Shown here: in pieces, positions 50,077 to 58,932 of the stretch
Numbering within the stretch: position 1 is the stretch's first letter
Layout: each line of letters starts with the position of its first letter
Source of the DNA: Lachnospiraceae bacterium
Lineage (GTDB): Bacteria; Bacillota; Clostridia; Lachnospirales; Lachnospiraceae
Direction of reading: 5' to 3'
NCBI GenBank assembly: GCA_017399685.1
Contig: JAFQBM010000040.1
Span: 124,001-188,000 of the forward strand
DNA length: 64,000 nt
Position numbers and translations under genes: made by a program
Notes under the pieces: model-generated
Database searches by the model: none
What the model was told of the DNA's origin: nothing
The model's input: only the letters and a program-made list of their open reading frames with translations

Positions 50077-50628
50077 ATGAAGAATTTTTTAGAAAAAAGA
50101 TTTAATCATAGAATATGGTTTAAAGAAGGTGTAACAGTAGGCTATGCGTTGGATTATTTTGCAAAGACAAGCGACTTTGTTTTGAGAGAGAAACCTGCAT
50201 TAAAACAGTCTGGAAACCTTTTGGATAATATTGTATATGATGATGTTGTCACAGACGGAAGATGCTTTTACAGACTTTCAGAAGAAGAAAAACAGTATTA
50301 TTTAGAACGTAAGGAATACTGGAAAAATCAGAGAGAAATTGAATATCAGAAGTGGTTAAATACAGAGATAGATAAAGAAAAGGAATTGTCTAGTTACTTG
50401 TGTGGAAATTCTAATTATGACGTGGAATATGCAGAAAAAGAATTAAGATATGCTATTAAGCGGAATGATGAAGAATGTATTGCATTTTGGAAGAGACAAA
50501 CAGAAGCAAGACAGAAGAAACATAACTTTATTGACGAATTTATTGGAAAATTCTTTGATAAAGTACGCACAAATAAGGACTTTATGGAGTTTAAAGATAA
50601 ATTAAAGTTAGAATTGGAAACGATTTAG
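50077..50628 (+). CDS. Hypothetical protein (183 aa)
   Basis: ATG of MKNFLEKRFNHRIWFKEGV, nine bases after GAGG. Residues 70-165 are highly charged and helical (EEEKQYYLERKEYWKNQREI); a coiled-coil protein. Unrecognised. Confidence 0.6.
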   Translation: MKNFLEKRFNHRIWFKEGVTVGYALDYFAKTSDFVLREKPALKQSGNLLDNIVYDDVVTDGRCFYRLSEEEKQYYLERKEYWKNQREIEYQKWLNTEIDKEKELSSYLCGNSNYDVEYAEKELRYAIKRNDEECIAFWKRQTEARQKKHNFIDEFIGKFFDKVRTNKDFMEFKDKLKLELETI

Positions 50629-50669
50629 GCAATAGAAGAGTGATTTCAAGAATGAATGGAGGAAGATTT

Positions 50670-50957
50670 ATGTTAAGAATCAAAAATCTTATTACAGAAG
50701 TTGAGTATGAAGCAATTAAGTATGAAAAATATAACACAGAACAGGTAAACAAGTGTAAGAGATTTATCACAGAAAAGTTAGATTTATGTGTTAGGGTGAT
50801 TATGCCAAATTTACACATTTTTGACCTAGAACAATATGGTTTTGAGTCTGTTATTAAACCTACTGATTATATTATCAGAACGATAACGGACGGAATACCA
50901 CTCTACAACATAGTATCACAAGAGATTGTGGAAAGTAATTTTGAAGTTATAGAGTAG
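50670..50957 (+). CDS. Hypothetical protein (95 aa)
   Basis: GGAGGAAG before ATG. MLRIKNLITEVEYEAIKYEK then helix-rich CKRFITEKLDLCVRVI. Unrecognised. Confidence 0.58.
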   Translation: MLRIKNLITEVEYEAIKYEKYNTEQVNKCKRFITEKLDLCVRVIMPNLHIFDLEQYGFESVIKPTDYIIRTITDGIPLYNIVSQEIVESNFEVIE

Positions 50958-50996
50958 CAATGGAATAATGATTTTAACAGTAGATTGGAGGTCAAT

Positions 50997-51302
50997 ATGG
51001 TTGGATTTAATCAAAAAAGAATAGATAAATTTGTTAAAGTGACAGATGACTGGTATCCATGCTATGACGAAAACACAATTAAAGTATCAATGTTTTTAAC
51101 ATATGTTCCTGAAAATAATTGGTGTTTTGTTAGAATAATGGCATGGGGTAATGATGATTTTGGTTTAGAAATGGATTATGAGGATACCGATTATAATAAT
51201 CTACTTTCTAAATATGATGAATGGAAAGAAAATATTTTTGACAAAGCAGAAGATGGTATTAGTAAAGAATGGTTTCGAGAACAAGGTTTTTATAACGCAT
51301 AA
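50997..51302 (+). CDS. Hypothetical protein (101 aa)
   Basis: GGAGGTCAAT before ATG. MVGFNQKRIDKFVKVTDDWY, beta-rich and acidic; NNWCFVRIMAWGNDDFG. Unrecognised. Confidence 0.58.
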   Translation: MVGFNQKRIDKFVKVTDDWYPCYDENTIKVSMFLTYVPENNWCFVRIMAWGNDDFGLEMDYEDTDYNNLLSKYDEWKENIFDKAEDGISKEWFREQGFYNA

Positions 51303-51352
51303 TAAAACGGCAATAGAAACACAATTTTAAACAGAAAATGGAGGAAAAGATT

Positions 51353-51541
51353 ATGAATTTTAAAAAGTTTATGGAACTGTATGATAATTGGAATACAATT
51401 GCTATCATCAATGATGACACGTTAAAACCTATTGTAAAGGATGTAGCGTGGAAGATTGCAGAAGATAGAACAGACCTTTACGAAAAAGAAGTTGTATCTT
51501 TTGGATTTTATGATGGCGAATTAACAGTAAGAGTGAAGTAG
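51353..51541 (+). CDS. Small hypothetical protein (62 aa)
   Basis: GGAGGAAA upstream of ATG. MNFKKFMELYDNWNTIAIIN; acidic alpha/beta, ending VRVK. Unrecognised. Confidence 0.57.
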   Translation: MNFKKFMELYDNWNTIAIINDDTLKPIVKDVAWKIAEDRTDLYEKEVVSFGFYDGELTVRVK

Positions 51542-51583
51542 CTTTAGATTCAGGATTTTAAAGTGGAAAGGATGGAAATAAAT

Positions 51584-51838
51584 ATGGAATATGTAAATAC
51601 ATCATTTATTCCTTATGAGATAAGAGCAAAACAGTGGAAAATGCAACGTAGAATTAAAGAAGAATTGAAAAATCCAAATTTCTTAGATTCGTATACACGC
51701 AAAACTTTATCTGAAGTTATGAGAACATTATTCCCATATGAGACTATGATTAATCGTGCAGATAGAGCTTTTATGGGAATGACCAAACAGAGAATGTATA
51801 GACATTTATTAGGATATGCAATCTTAAAAGGATGGTAA
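51584..51838 (+). CDS. Small basic protein (84 aa)
   Basis: AAGGATGG before ATG. MEYVNTSFIPYEIRAKQWKM with KQRMYRHLLGYAI near the end; basic and helical. Unrecognised. Confidence 0.57.
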   Translation: MEYVNTSFIPYEIRAKQWKMQRRIKEELKNPNFLDSYTRKTLSEVMRTLFPYETMINRADRAFMGMTKQRMYRHLLGYAILKGW

Positions 51839-51867
51839 TAGAATCGGAATTTTGAGGAGGTTTTGAT

Positions 51868-52176
51868 ATGAATTTTAGATATTATATTTTCAGTGGTGAT
51901 TCTTGGGTTGAGTGTGGATACAATTCATATTCAGATTGGAAAGGAAAGAAATATAAGAGTCCATTTAATGTACTTGATGATTTGAATAGTGGAAAAATTG
52001 AAGTAGAAGAACCAAAGAAAAAGCAATACTATGCTTCAGGAATGTCATTAGTAGATGGAAAATGGCAAAGTTGTGGGTGGACTATTGAAGCTGATTCGTT
52101 TTTAGAAGCTGCAAAAATTGCAGAAGCAGATAAAACGTTCAGAATACACTCTTTGAGTGATAGTGTAGTTTATTGA
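51868..52176 (+). CDS. Hypothetical protein (102 aa)
   Basis: GAGGAGG before ATG. MNFRYYIFSGDSWVECGYNS; a Trp/Tyr-rich beta half and an acidic helical half (FLEAAKIAEADK). Unrecognised. Confidence 0.58.
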   Translation: MNFRYYIFSGDSWVECGYNSYSDWKGKKYKSPFNVLDDLNSGKIEVEEPKKKQYYASGMSLVDGKWQSCGWTIEADSFLEAAKIAEADKTFRIHSLSDSVVY

Positions 52177-52213
52177 TGAAACTCGTATTTCATATGGAAA
52201 GGATGGAAAAGAA

Positions 52214-52405
52214 ATGATTAAAAATAAGAACATTAGAATAGTTGAAGAAGATATGGTATTAGGAAATGGATGCAATAAGTCAGAGAAAAGTTTTGGATAT
52301 GGGTATGACGATTTTCAATATCCACTTACCGTATCGTTTTGTAGCGAAGGGAAATATGAAGTTGTAATTAAAGATAAGAAGGCGGTAGCCATTAAAATAG
52401 AATAG
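52214..52405 (+). CDS. Small hypothetical protein (63 aa)
   Basis: AAAGGATGG before ATG. MIKNKNIRIVEEDMVLGNG then FDDFQY..SFCSEGKYEVV; beta-rich. Unrecognised. Confidence 0.55.
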   Translation: MIKNKNIRIVEEDMVLGNGCNKSEKSFGYGYDDFQYPLTVSFCSEGKYEVVIKDKKAVAIKIE

Positions 52406-52444
52406 CTTTAGAAGTCGCATTCTAAGGCTAGATTGGAGGATAAA

Positions 52445-52639
52445 ATGACAGTAGAAGAAGCAATTAAAAATGGGAAATGTAACTATCAAATAAGACAGAT
52501 ATACTTATATGACATAAATATTGGAAAAGAAATTGGTTGGTTTAAAAACGAAAATGAAATTGCAAAGGATATTTTACAGAGAACAGCAAGAAATGATTGG
52601 GATAGAGAATACGGAATCCTCAAAATTAACGTAGAATAG
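52445..52639 (+). CDS. Small hypothetical protein (64 aa)
   Basis: GGAGGATAAA before ATG. MTVEEAIKNGKCNYQIRQIY and helical, charged rest. Unrecognised. Confidence 0.55.
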   Translation: MTVEEAIKNGKCNYQIRQIYLYDINIGKEIGWFKNENEIAKDILQRTARNDWDREYGILKINVE

Positions 52640-52719
52640 TCAATAGATTTCACATTTTCTGTCCGTTCTATTGGACTTGGTAAATGATAAAATTAAATTA
52701 TCAAAAGGAGAGTGGTATA

Positions 52720-52821
52720 ATGATTGTAAGATTAAAGTTGTGGTTAAAGATAAATAAACGTTGTAGACAATGTTGTTTAGTATGTAAATATGTAGAGAAT
52801 TGTAAAATAGATTTATTATAA
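52720..52821 (+). CDS. Cysteine-rich micro-protein (33 aa)
   Basis: AAGGAGAG six bases before ATG. MIVRLKLWLKINKRCRQCCL then CKYVENCKIDLL: five cysteines in two clusters after a basic amphipathic helix. Short CRxCC..C.Y...C proteins recur in Firmicutes phages as far as I recall. Function unknown. Confidence 0.6.
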   Translation: MIVRLKLWLKINKRCRQCCLVCKYVENCKIDLL

Positions 52822-52839
52822 GAAAGGTGGTAGATTTTT

Positions 52840-53454
52840 ATGTTAGGATTATTAATTGGTGGATTGATTTTAGGAGGTTCTGCTATTAAAGCAGGAATTG
52901 AAAATGCAAATATGATGAGCAAACCATATACTCATTTAGATGATGGGACTCCTATATACATAGACAGAAACTGTAATGAATATGTAAATGGAGAAAGAAT
53001 GATAGCTACTTACGATTATAAAAATCAAAAACTTGTATATGCTGGAAAGAGAAGTGGTAAGGTATACATCGACCCAGAAGCAAACCAGAGAAAACGAATG
53101 GATGAGATGAGTGAAAAAAATAAGAGGGAAGCAATTGCGAAAGGAATGTTAGCTTATTTGAGATATGACCACAAAAGGGAAAAAAGTCTCACCTGTGAAA
53201 TTTCTACTGGTAAATATATTGCTCAATTAAAGGGAAAGGAAGACGGAACATATTGGAAATATTATCTTCCAGATTATGAAATGATTTTATTTAGTAGTCC
53301 AGCGGAAGGAGATAATGGTATTGAAATTACACAGGAAGAGTATGATAAATTAAATATTCTTGTGGTTGGTACTCATTATGCTTCTGATTTATATAGGTAT
53401 ACATGTTATATGGATAAAGGAGCAGTTCGATGGAAAAGAAGAAAGGGGCGTTAG
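52840..53454 (+). CDS. Membrane-anchored protein (204 aa)
   Basis: AAAGGTGG before ATG. MLGLLIGGLILGGSAIKAGI is a single membrane helix or glycine-zipper anchor, then a soluble domain with DPEANQRKRMDEMSEKNKR (helical) and a C-terminal basic end KWKRRKGR. Unrecognised; an anchored phage factor. Confidence 0.65.
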   Translation: MLGLLIGGLILGGSAIKAGIENANMMSKPYTHLDDGTPIYIDRNCNEYVNGERMIATYDYKNQKLVYAGKRSGKVYIDPEANQRKRMDEMSEKNKREAIAKGMLAYLRYDHKREKSLTCEISTGKYIAQLKGKEDGTYWKYYLPDYEMILFSSPAEGDNGIEITQEEYDKLNILVVGTHYASDLYRYTCYMDKGAVRWKRRKGR

Positions 53455-53488
53455 TAATAGCGTCCTTTTTTAATTGGAGGAAATAAGA

Positions 53489-53715
53489 ATGAATAAGCAA
53501 CGCAGACAGAAGATAAGAGAAGTGAAAAAAAGAAATAGAAAGTTGTAAAGAGAATCTACAGAGGATATTGAGTGAGGAACAGGATTATTTTGATAGTATT
53601 CCAGAGAATTTACAATGTTCAACAAGAAGTATTTGAATCAGAAGATGCGATTGACATAATGGGAAATTGCATAGATGATTTGGAGAATATTATTAAAGAG
53701 CTAATGGAAATTTAG
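53489..53715 (+). pseudogene. Small helical protein with two frameshifts
   Basis: ATG after GGAGG opens MNKQRRQKIREV. One extra base in an A7 run breaks the frame; the corrected frame reads EIESCKENLQRILSEEQDYFDSIPENLQ in part, then a second shift, then VQQEVFESEDAIDIM ... DDLENIIKELMEI. This matches a common phage family (MNK-RRxxI...LEEAxxxIxEVxxEEQEAFDNLPENLQ). Two indels point to a decayed gene or poor sequence at homopolymers. Confidence 0.6.
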
Positions 53716-53727
53716 GAGGTTGATATT

Positions 53728-54723
53728 ATGGCACAGAAGAGAGATTATGCAACAAAGAAAAAGGGAAAGACGGAGGTTTATCCATTTTGGAATTTGGAAG
53801 ATATAAAGAATGTGGTTGAGTGGTTCGAAAGTCATAATGAATGGGATGGATACTTGATTACGTTGTTGGAACTTTTGTTAGGTAGACGAATTGGTGATAC
53901 AATCTCAATGAAGTGGTCAGATTTATATTATGAGAATGGAAATGAAAGAGAAGAGGTTACGACTATTGAAGAACAGAAAACAGGTAAGACAACGGAAATA
54001 CCTATTGGAAATTTAGTATTTGAAGTTGTAAATAAATATTGCAAGAAGACAAATGTTAATCCAATGGAACATTATGAGGAATTTATTTTTAAGTTTCAAA
54101 GTAAAACAGATTGGATTAAGAGAGCAGGACATCCTATTTATTTAGAAAATGATTTAGATAAGTGGTGTGATTTTTTAAATAAAGATTTGTCGGATAAGCG
54201 AAAGGAAGAAATTATTAAAGGTTTCAATAAACAAAAAGAGTATTTGTCTTTGGGGGATTATTTATATTATGAAGTCGAATGGACTGATGTGGTTAAGTGG
54301 CATACAAATTCATATAGAAATGTATTTAATAGGGCAACGGAAGAGACTGCAATCCCTTATAGAGTAAGCACACATTCGTTGCGTAAAAGTTTTGGATATT
54401 GGATTCATCAGTTACATCCGTTTGACCCAGACTGTTTGATTTCTTTATCAAAGTTGTTAAATCATGCAACAGTACAACAGACAACAGATTATATTGGATT
54501 AACGGCAGAGAAGAATAGAAAATATATTAATGACCATAATAATTTAATTCGAAATGTGTTAGAGGGTAAAGGAAATGAAATTGTAAAGAATAGTCCTGTC
54601 ATATCTTTGAAATCAGAAGACTTTGGAAATATTATTATGCAAGTAATTAAAGCAACTGATAAGACAGACGTAGAGAAATATCAGATGGCTATTAACCTAG
54701 CCAATGATATGAGAGTATTGTAA
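53728..54723 (+). CDS. Tyrosine recombinase lacking the core-binding domain
   Basis: 331 residues with a catalytic domain almost at the start: R54 (LGRRIGDTIS), K84, H216-x-x-R219 (STHSLRKSFGYW), H246 (LLNHATVQ) and Y255 (TTDYIGL). A 75-residue insertion (130-205) is unusual. The usual N-terminal SAM-like arm-binding domain is missing, but a separate gene 380 bp downstream has exactly that domain. It may act with it or with the complete recombinase at 13.4 kb. Confidence 0.85.
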   Translation: MAQKRDYATKKKGKTEVYPFWNLEDIKNVVEWFESHNEWDGYLITLLELLLGRRIGDTISMKWSDLYYENGNEREEVTTIEEQKTGKTTEIPIGNLVFEVVNKYCKKTNVNPMEHYEEFIFKFQSKTDWIKRAGHPIYLENDLDKWCDFLNKDLSDKRKEEIIKGFNKQKEYLSLGDYLYYEVEWTDVVKWHTNSYRNVFNRATEETAIPYRVSTHSLRKSFGYWIHQLHPFDPDCLISLSKLLNHATVQQTTDYIGLTAEKNRKYINDHNNLIRNVLEGKGNEIVKNSPVISLKSEDFGNIIMQVIKATDKTDVEKYQMAINLANDMRVL

Positions 54724-54729
54724 ATATGT

Positions 54730-54762
54730 AAAGCCACTAGAAAATAATCTGGTGGCTTTTGT
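54730..54762 (+). terminator. Intrinsic terminator
   Basis: AAAGCCAC (54730-54737) with GTGGCTTT (54752-54759), then TTGT. Confidence 0.75.
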
Positions 54763-54791
54763 AGTGGAAGAAACAGAAGGGATGTGGTATA

Positions 54792-55085
54792 ATGTGTTGG
54801 TATAATATAAATGGAAATGGAAACAAGGCAAGTAAGTTCATATGTCTTAAATGTTTAAGTTGGAGGACTACATATACGCAAGATATTCAAAGAAGAAATC
54901 AAAGAGAAATTGACCATATAAAAACATCTGGATGTATCAAATGCGGTGATGTTGATACTATGGAAGTTAGGTATTGTGATTATCTTCCTGATATTATGAA
55001 AATGGCTATAAAAAGACATAATAAAGATTATAATGATAATATTAAGGAAATAGTAATAGAACATTATGGGAAAATTTGCATATAA
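54792..55085 (+). CDS. Zinc-ribbon protein (97 aa)
   Basis: Start MCWYNINGNGNKASKF. Two CxxC pairs (CLKCL, CIKCG) suggest a zinc ribbon, flanked by basic residues (RRNQREIDHIK). It lies between the catalytic recombinase and the core-binding-domain gene. Confidence 0.6.
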   Translation: MCWYNINGNGNKASKFICLKCLSWRTTYTQDIQRRNQREIDHIKTSGCIKCGDVDTMEVRYCDYLPDIMKMAIKRHNKDYNDNIKEIVIEHYGKICI

Positions 55086-55103
55086 GAAGGTTGGTTGATT
55101 TAT

Positions 55104-55721
55104 ATGAGAAAGTATTTATGGACAATAAATGACGAAAAAGGAAACGAAATTCATAGTGGAATTATTTCTGCTGAAAGTCAGAAATCAGCAAGAGAAGAAC
55201 TGATTGAGAAGTATAATGTTGACTTGTCAAAACATAAAGTAATAGTAAGTTCTGAAAGATTGTTTAAGTTTGATGATAACCAAACGATGTGGGATGCATA
55301 TTTCAATAGCAGTCTTGAAGCATGGAATAAGGAAAACAGAGTAGATTTGGAAGCAATGGTATGGATAGATGAACAGAAAATGAAGGAAGCTAAGAAATTG
55401 ACCGCTTATAGTTTATCTCTGGATAAGGCAACACCATACAACATTGCATTTATTAAAAAGAAACAGAGTTTACAACAGTATAAACCAATTGTATTGCAGT
55501 TTGAAGAATATGTTGGAAAATCTTTCAATGAGGTTACTGCAAAGGACGTAGAAGAATTTAGGCAGGTTACAGATAAACCACACAGAGTAAACCATCTTAA
55601 TGCTTTCTTTGTTTACTGTGTAAGAGTTGGTGTAATGAAGAATACAGATGTGGAATTTCTTATCAACTTGTTACCAGATATTTATAGAGAAGTTGGATGG
55701 GCAATTGCAGATTTAGGATAA
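55104..55721 (+). CDS. Core-binding (SAM-like) domain protein without catalytic domain
   Basis: 205 residues. Residues 115-185 read YKPIVLQFEEYVGKSFNEVT, then DVEEFRQVTDKPHRVNHLNA and FFVYCVRVGV: the N-terminal core-binding fold of tyrosine recombinases. No catalytic Arg/His/Tyr follow. The N-terminal 110 residues are a separate beta domain. The catalytic partner is probably the recombinase at 53.7 kb. Confidence 0.6.
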   Translation: MRKYLWTINDEKGNEIHSGIISAESQKSAREELIEKYNVDLSKHKVIVSSERLFKFDDNQTMWDAYFNSSLEAWNKENRVDLEAMVWIDEQKMKEAKKLTAYSLSLDKATPYNIAFIKKKQSLQQYKPIVLQFEEYVGKSFNEVTAKDVEEFRQVTDKPHRVNHLNAFFVYCVRVGVMKNTDVEFLINLLPDIYREVGWAIADLG

Positions 55722-55773
55722 AAATAGACTTAGAAGGATTATTTTATAGGGTTAAAAATTATATAAAATATGA

Positions 55774-55802
55774 TTGACAAACATATATTTATGATATATA
55801 AT
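55774..55802 (+). promoter_or_regulatory. Consensus sigma-A promoter
   Basis: TTGACA (55774-55779), 17 bp and TATAAT (55797-55802): a perfect match, followed by a small-protein gene. The spacer holds no strong palindrome. Confidence 0.85.
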
Positions 55803-55834
55803 AGACTTATCAAAAGAGATAAGGAGTGATTGAT

Positions 55835-56053
55835 ATGGTAGAATTTAAAACAGTTGAGCAGGGAACATATAAAGGTAGAACGTGGAAGGTATTACAGGCA
55901 GTTAAGCACACTATGAAGCAGTTGGAAAATGACTTCTTCTTTCAATGGGATAATGAAGAGCCAAGATGGATTGCTAACATTGAAGCAAGGGAAATTGGTA
56001 TACAGTTGGGAACATTTCCACCGGAATGTACAAAGTATTTTTTAGAAGAATAA
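55835..56053 (+). CDS. Small hypothetical protein (72 aa)
   Basis: AAGGAGTG before ATG. MVEFKTVEQGTYKGRTWKVL then aromatic-rich (FFFQWDNEEPRW). First gene after a consensus promoter, so possibly highly expressed. Unrecognised. Confidence 0.6.
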   Translation: MVEFKTVEQGTYKGRTWKVLQAVKHTMKQLENDFFFQWDNEEPRWIANIEAREIGIQLGTFPPECTKYFLEE

Positions 56054-56076
56054 CCGGTAAACACCGGTTATCTTCT
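56051..56076 (+). terminator. Intrinsic terminator overlapping the stop
   Basis: TAACCGGT (56051-56058) with ACCGGTTA (56063-56070), then TCTTCTT. The stem includes the gene's stop codon. Confidence 0.7.
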
Positions 56077-56093
56077 TATTAGAAGGAATAGAT

Positions 56094-56498
56094 ATGAAGA
56101 TACCAAACGATACAATTACATTTAGATATTACAATGCAAACCCCAAGAATAGACATACAACCGATTGTGTTGTAAGAGCAATCTGTACAGCACTTGACCA
56201 GCCTTATGAGCAGACAGTAAAAGAACTAACAGAATTATGGTTGGAAACAGGTTACGATATGTCAGAAACTAAATGTTTTGGAAAATATCTTGAATTAAAA
56301 GGTTGGATTAAAAATAAGCAACCACGCAAAGCCAACAACACAAAATATACTGGGAAAGAGTTTGTTAAGATATTTAAGGGTATATGTGTAGCGAATCTTG
56401 GTGGTAATCATACGGTCTGTATCAAAGATGGAAAAGTTCTGGATATTTGGGATAGTACAGACGGATGTATTGGAAATTACTGGATTAAAGGAGAATGA
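56094..56498 (+). CDS. Papain-like cysteine-peptidase-fold protein
   Basis: 134 residues: TTDCVVRAICTALDQPY carries the Cys near a helix start (about 24), and GGNHTVCIKDGKVLDIWDS the His (about 105) and a later Asp (117), the order of papain-like or C39-like peptidases. AGAAGG before ATG. It may cut a phage or host protein, or be a catalytically silent relative. Confidence 0.55.
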   Translation: MKIPNDTITFRYYNANPKNRHTTDCVVRAICTALDQPYEQTVKELTELWLETGYDMSETKCFGKYLELKGWIKNKQPRKANNTKYTGKEFVKIFKGICVANLGGNHTVCIKDGKVLDIWDSTDGCIGNYWIKGE

Positions 56499-56502
56499 GA
56501 AT

Positions 56503-56682
56503 ATGGCAAAGAAAAGTTACACGGTTACGGTGGAAGACTCCATCGTGACTGCATTTAAAGAAATATGCAAAGAACAGAATGTGAATCAATCAATGCTTAT
56601 TGAGGCGTTCATGAGAACATATACTAATGACCATATTAGATTGGAACTTGTAAACAATAAGACGGAAACTTTTGTTAAGTAG
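56503..56682 (+). CDS. Ribbon-helix-helix DNA-binding protein
   Basis: 59 residues. A short beta strand (SYTVTVED) then two helices (SIVTAFKEICKEQNVNQSML), the Arc/MetJ-type fold of small phage repressors and antitoxins. GAGAATGAGAAT before ATG. It could bind one of the palindromic operators of this genome. Confidence 0.7.
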   Translation: MAKKSYTVTVEDSIVTAFKEICKEQNVNQSMLIEAFMRTYTNDHIRLELVNNKTETFVK

Positions 56683-56697
56683 ATTGGAAGTGATTAT

Positions 56698-57174
56698 ATG
56701 TATTATATGTTTAGTGTTAGCAATTTGAAGCATGAAGTTATACAACAAATTTTAGCATCTGGAAAAGCTGTTGGATATAGTGGGATGCTTTTAATGAGCA
56801 AAGAAACAGAGTTTAAGTTTGGTAATCGCACTATTAAGAACGATGGAAATATTGATGGATGGATTTATAATCTGTATAGAAATAAGATTGTTCCATTATA
56901 TGACAAGGTTAAGATTAAGAGTACAGAAGTCGCAGATATTCTTGTTGGAGAGTTATATCAACCATGCAATAATAATAAAATTACATATGCGGACAAAATT
57001 TATCAGTCAAGAAAACCAAAGCAAGAGGTAATTGATTTGTATAACCGTTTCTTATTGATTGCGATTGATAATAGGATTATGGATTGCACAGATGAGATTG
57101 AGAAAATCAGATTGGAAGCAAGGTTAGAACAGATTAAAGATGATATTCATGAAGGAAAATGTGTTTGGGAATAA
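56698..57174 (+). CDS. Hypothetical protein (158 aa)
   Basis: MYYMFSVSNLKHEVIQQILA; alpha/beta with a basic middle (KLYDKVKIKSTEVADIL region) and a helical, charged end. Function unknown. Confidence 0.58.
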   Translation: MYYMFSVSNLKHEVIQQILASGKAVGYSGMLLMSKETEFKFGNRTIKNDGNIDGWIYNLYRNKIVPLYDKVKIKSTEVADILVGELYQPCNNNKITYADKIYQSRKPKQEVIDLYNRFLLIAIDNRIMDCTDEIEKIRLEARLEQIKDDIHEGKCVWE

Positions 57175-57200
57175 AGTTTTATTGAGAAAGGAAGATAGAT

Positions 57201-57608
57201 ATGTTTATTTATTATGATGATGATTTTGAAAATAAGGAAGAAATAATTAAGAAATACAAAGCGAAAGTTATAAGCCACTATGTTTGTTCTATGGAAAAGA
57301 TTGATGGTGTAGAGCCTGCGTATGAGAGCATAAAAGAATTATTACCATACATTTACGAAGGTAGTTATCTTGTTTTAAGTAAGGACAATAAGTTGCAATT
57401 GACATATGATGAAACAATGCAGTTTGTTGATAAGGTAATGGAAACAACATCTGAAGAAGATATTTTCTATTCAGAAGAACCTTGGTACGTTATCCAAAAC
57501 ATTATAAGAGACTGCACTACAATGGCTATTGATAAGCGTTTAAATGATATTAAGCGTGATTTTATGAATGTAGAAATAGGTTTAAACCACTTAAAAGTAC
57601 ATTGGTAA
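57201..57608 (+). CDS. Hypothetical acidic protein (135 aa)
   Basis: GAAAGGAAG before ATG. MFIYYDDDFENKEEIIKKYK; acidic, tyrosine-rich, helical. Unrecognised. Confidence 0.57.
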   Translation: MFIYYDDDFENKEEIIKKYKAKVISHYVCSMEKIDGVEPAYESIKELLPYIYEGSYLVLSKDNKLQLTYDETMQFVDKVMETTSEEDIFYSEEPWYVIQNIIRDCTTMAIDKRLNDIKRDFMNVEIGLNHLKVHW

Positions 57609-57660
57609 CGGAAAATTTGGTGTTGAAATGATTGTTTTATTTGGATTGGAGGAATGAAAT

Positions 57661-57810
57661 ATGTTACCAGTACAATTTGTATACACAGAAAACGGAGTGA
57701 AAAAATCATCTTTGGATGAGCATAAAAGACGAGTAGAAATCTTAGAACATAACAAAAGATTACATGAAGAATGTTTTGGTAAAAAGAAAACAGAAAAGTC
57801 AATAAAGTAA
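57661..57810 (+). CDS. Small basic helical protein (49 aa)
   Basis: GGAGGAATGAAAT before ATG. MLPVQFVYTENGVKKSSLDE then KRLHEECFGKKKTEKSIK: basic. Unrecognised. Confidence 0.57.
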   Translation: MLPVQFVYTENGVKKSSLDEHKRRVEILEHNKRLHEECFGKKKTEKSIK

Positions 57811-57840
57811 TAGTTTTAAGAAGAAAAGGAGATTGATATT

Positions 57841-58164
57841 ATGGAAAAATATATTTATTCAGCAGACGAATTAATTAAAACAAAACCTGAAAGATTAGAA
57901 GGATTAAATTTTTCAAAAGACGAATCTACAACAATTACTTTAAATGGAGTAACGGTTCATGCAGACAACTATGAAATTGCATATGGTAGGACATTTGTTA
58001 TATTAAGATTTTACAAAGGTCGTTCACTTGTTGCTTGTTTTGATGTTTTTGGAAGTAATGAACACAAAGAAGATGAAATGATAATAATTGATGAATTAGG
58101 ACATCTTATTAGTCAAACTAATTTTAGAGTAATGAGGAACACTATAGAGTCTTTAGAAGAATAG
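57841..58164 (+). CDS. Hypothetical protein (107 aa)
   Basis: AGGAG before ATG. MEKYIYSADELIKTKPERLE; a mixed alpha/beta protein with STTITLNGVTVHADNYEIAY. Unrecognised. Confidence 0.57.
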   Translation: MEKYIYSADELIKTKPERLEGLNFSKDESTTITLNGVTVHADNYEIAYGRTFVILRFYKGRSLVACFDVFGSNEHKEDEMIIIDELGHLISQTNFRVMRNTIESLEE

Positions 58165-58203
58165 CTTTTGAATATAGGTTTCATCGGAAAATGAGGTGTG
58201 AAT

Positions 58204-58359
58204 ATGTTGGTAAAAACAAGATTGGAAGCCTTGTATACACAAGAAAAGGTAGCTTGTGACATGGGAAGGTCTGCAAAGACAGAAGAAGAAAGACAATATT
58301 ATAAAGAAGAATTGAAAAAGATAAGGGCAGAAATAGATAATTTAACTGCTTGCCAGTGA
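58204..58359 (+). CDS. Small coiled-coil protein (51 aa)
   Basis: GAGGTG upstream of ATG. MLVKTRLEALYTQEKVACDM with EEERQYYKEELKKIRAEIDN: one helix, probably dimeric. Unrecognised. Confidence 0.55.
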   Translation: MLVKTRLEALYTQEKVACDMGRSAKTEEERQYYKEELKKIRAEIDNLTACQ

Positions 58360-58375
58360 TGATTTGGAGGTAAAT

Positions 58376-58693
58376 ATGGCGAATTGGAAATATAATCTCA
58401 GATTTGAGGGTAAGATGCTTAGAGAACTGATTAACAAAGAGGAAACGATGGAAAATATTGTTGCTATTTATAAGCAACTTATTACTTGTCTCGAAACATG
58501 GAAGAAAAGATTGTTAGAAACCGATAAGGAAGATTGGGAATATGATATTGAAGAAATGATTGAAGATTTGCAGTGTGCGTGTCCTGATATGGAAGATGAT
58601 AGTTTGGATTATGAAGAACAAGAAAATCTCAATTATTATTTGAGAGACTTCTACGATATGTGTGATAGTGCAAGGGTATGGGTTGGAGTTTAA
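58376..58693 (+). CDS. Hypothetical acidic protein (105 aa)
   Basis: GGAGGTAAAT before ATG. MANWKYNLRFEGKMLRELIN then acidic helices. Unrecognised. Confidence 0.57.
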   Translation: MANWKYNLRFEGKMLRELINKEETMENIVAIYKQLITCLETWKKRLLETDKEDWEYDIEEMIEDLQCACPDMEDDSLDYEEQENLNYYLRDFYDMCDSARVWVGV

Positions 58694-58711
58694 AAGATTG
58701 GAGTTGATTAT

Positions 58712-58894
58712 ATGGTAAATATTGAATGGAAAGAAAACGGAAAGACCAGATATGAAAATCTCTTATCAGAAAATTATGTTGAGGATTTTGTAAATGGCTT
58801 GAAGAATAGAGGCTGTACTAATATAGTGGTTACAAATGATATTGAGAAAAAGGTAGCAGAATCTATTAGAAAGTACAACACAAAGTCAGTATAA
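58712..58894 (+). CDS. Small hypothetical protein (60 aa)
   Basis: TTGGAG before ATG. MVNIEWKENGKTRYENLLSE; alternating alpha/beta. Unrecognised. Confidence 0.55.
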   Translation: MVNIEWKENGKTRYENLLSENYVEDFVNGLKNRGCTNIVVTNDIEKKVAESIRKYNTKSV

Positions 58895-58932
58895 AAGGCA
58901 ATAAATTCTAAGTTCTAACAGGAGGTATTAAT

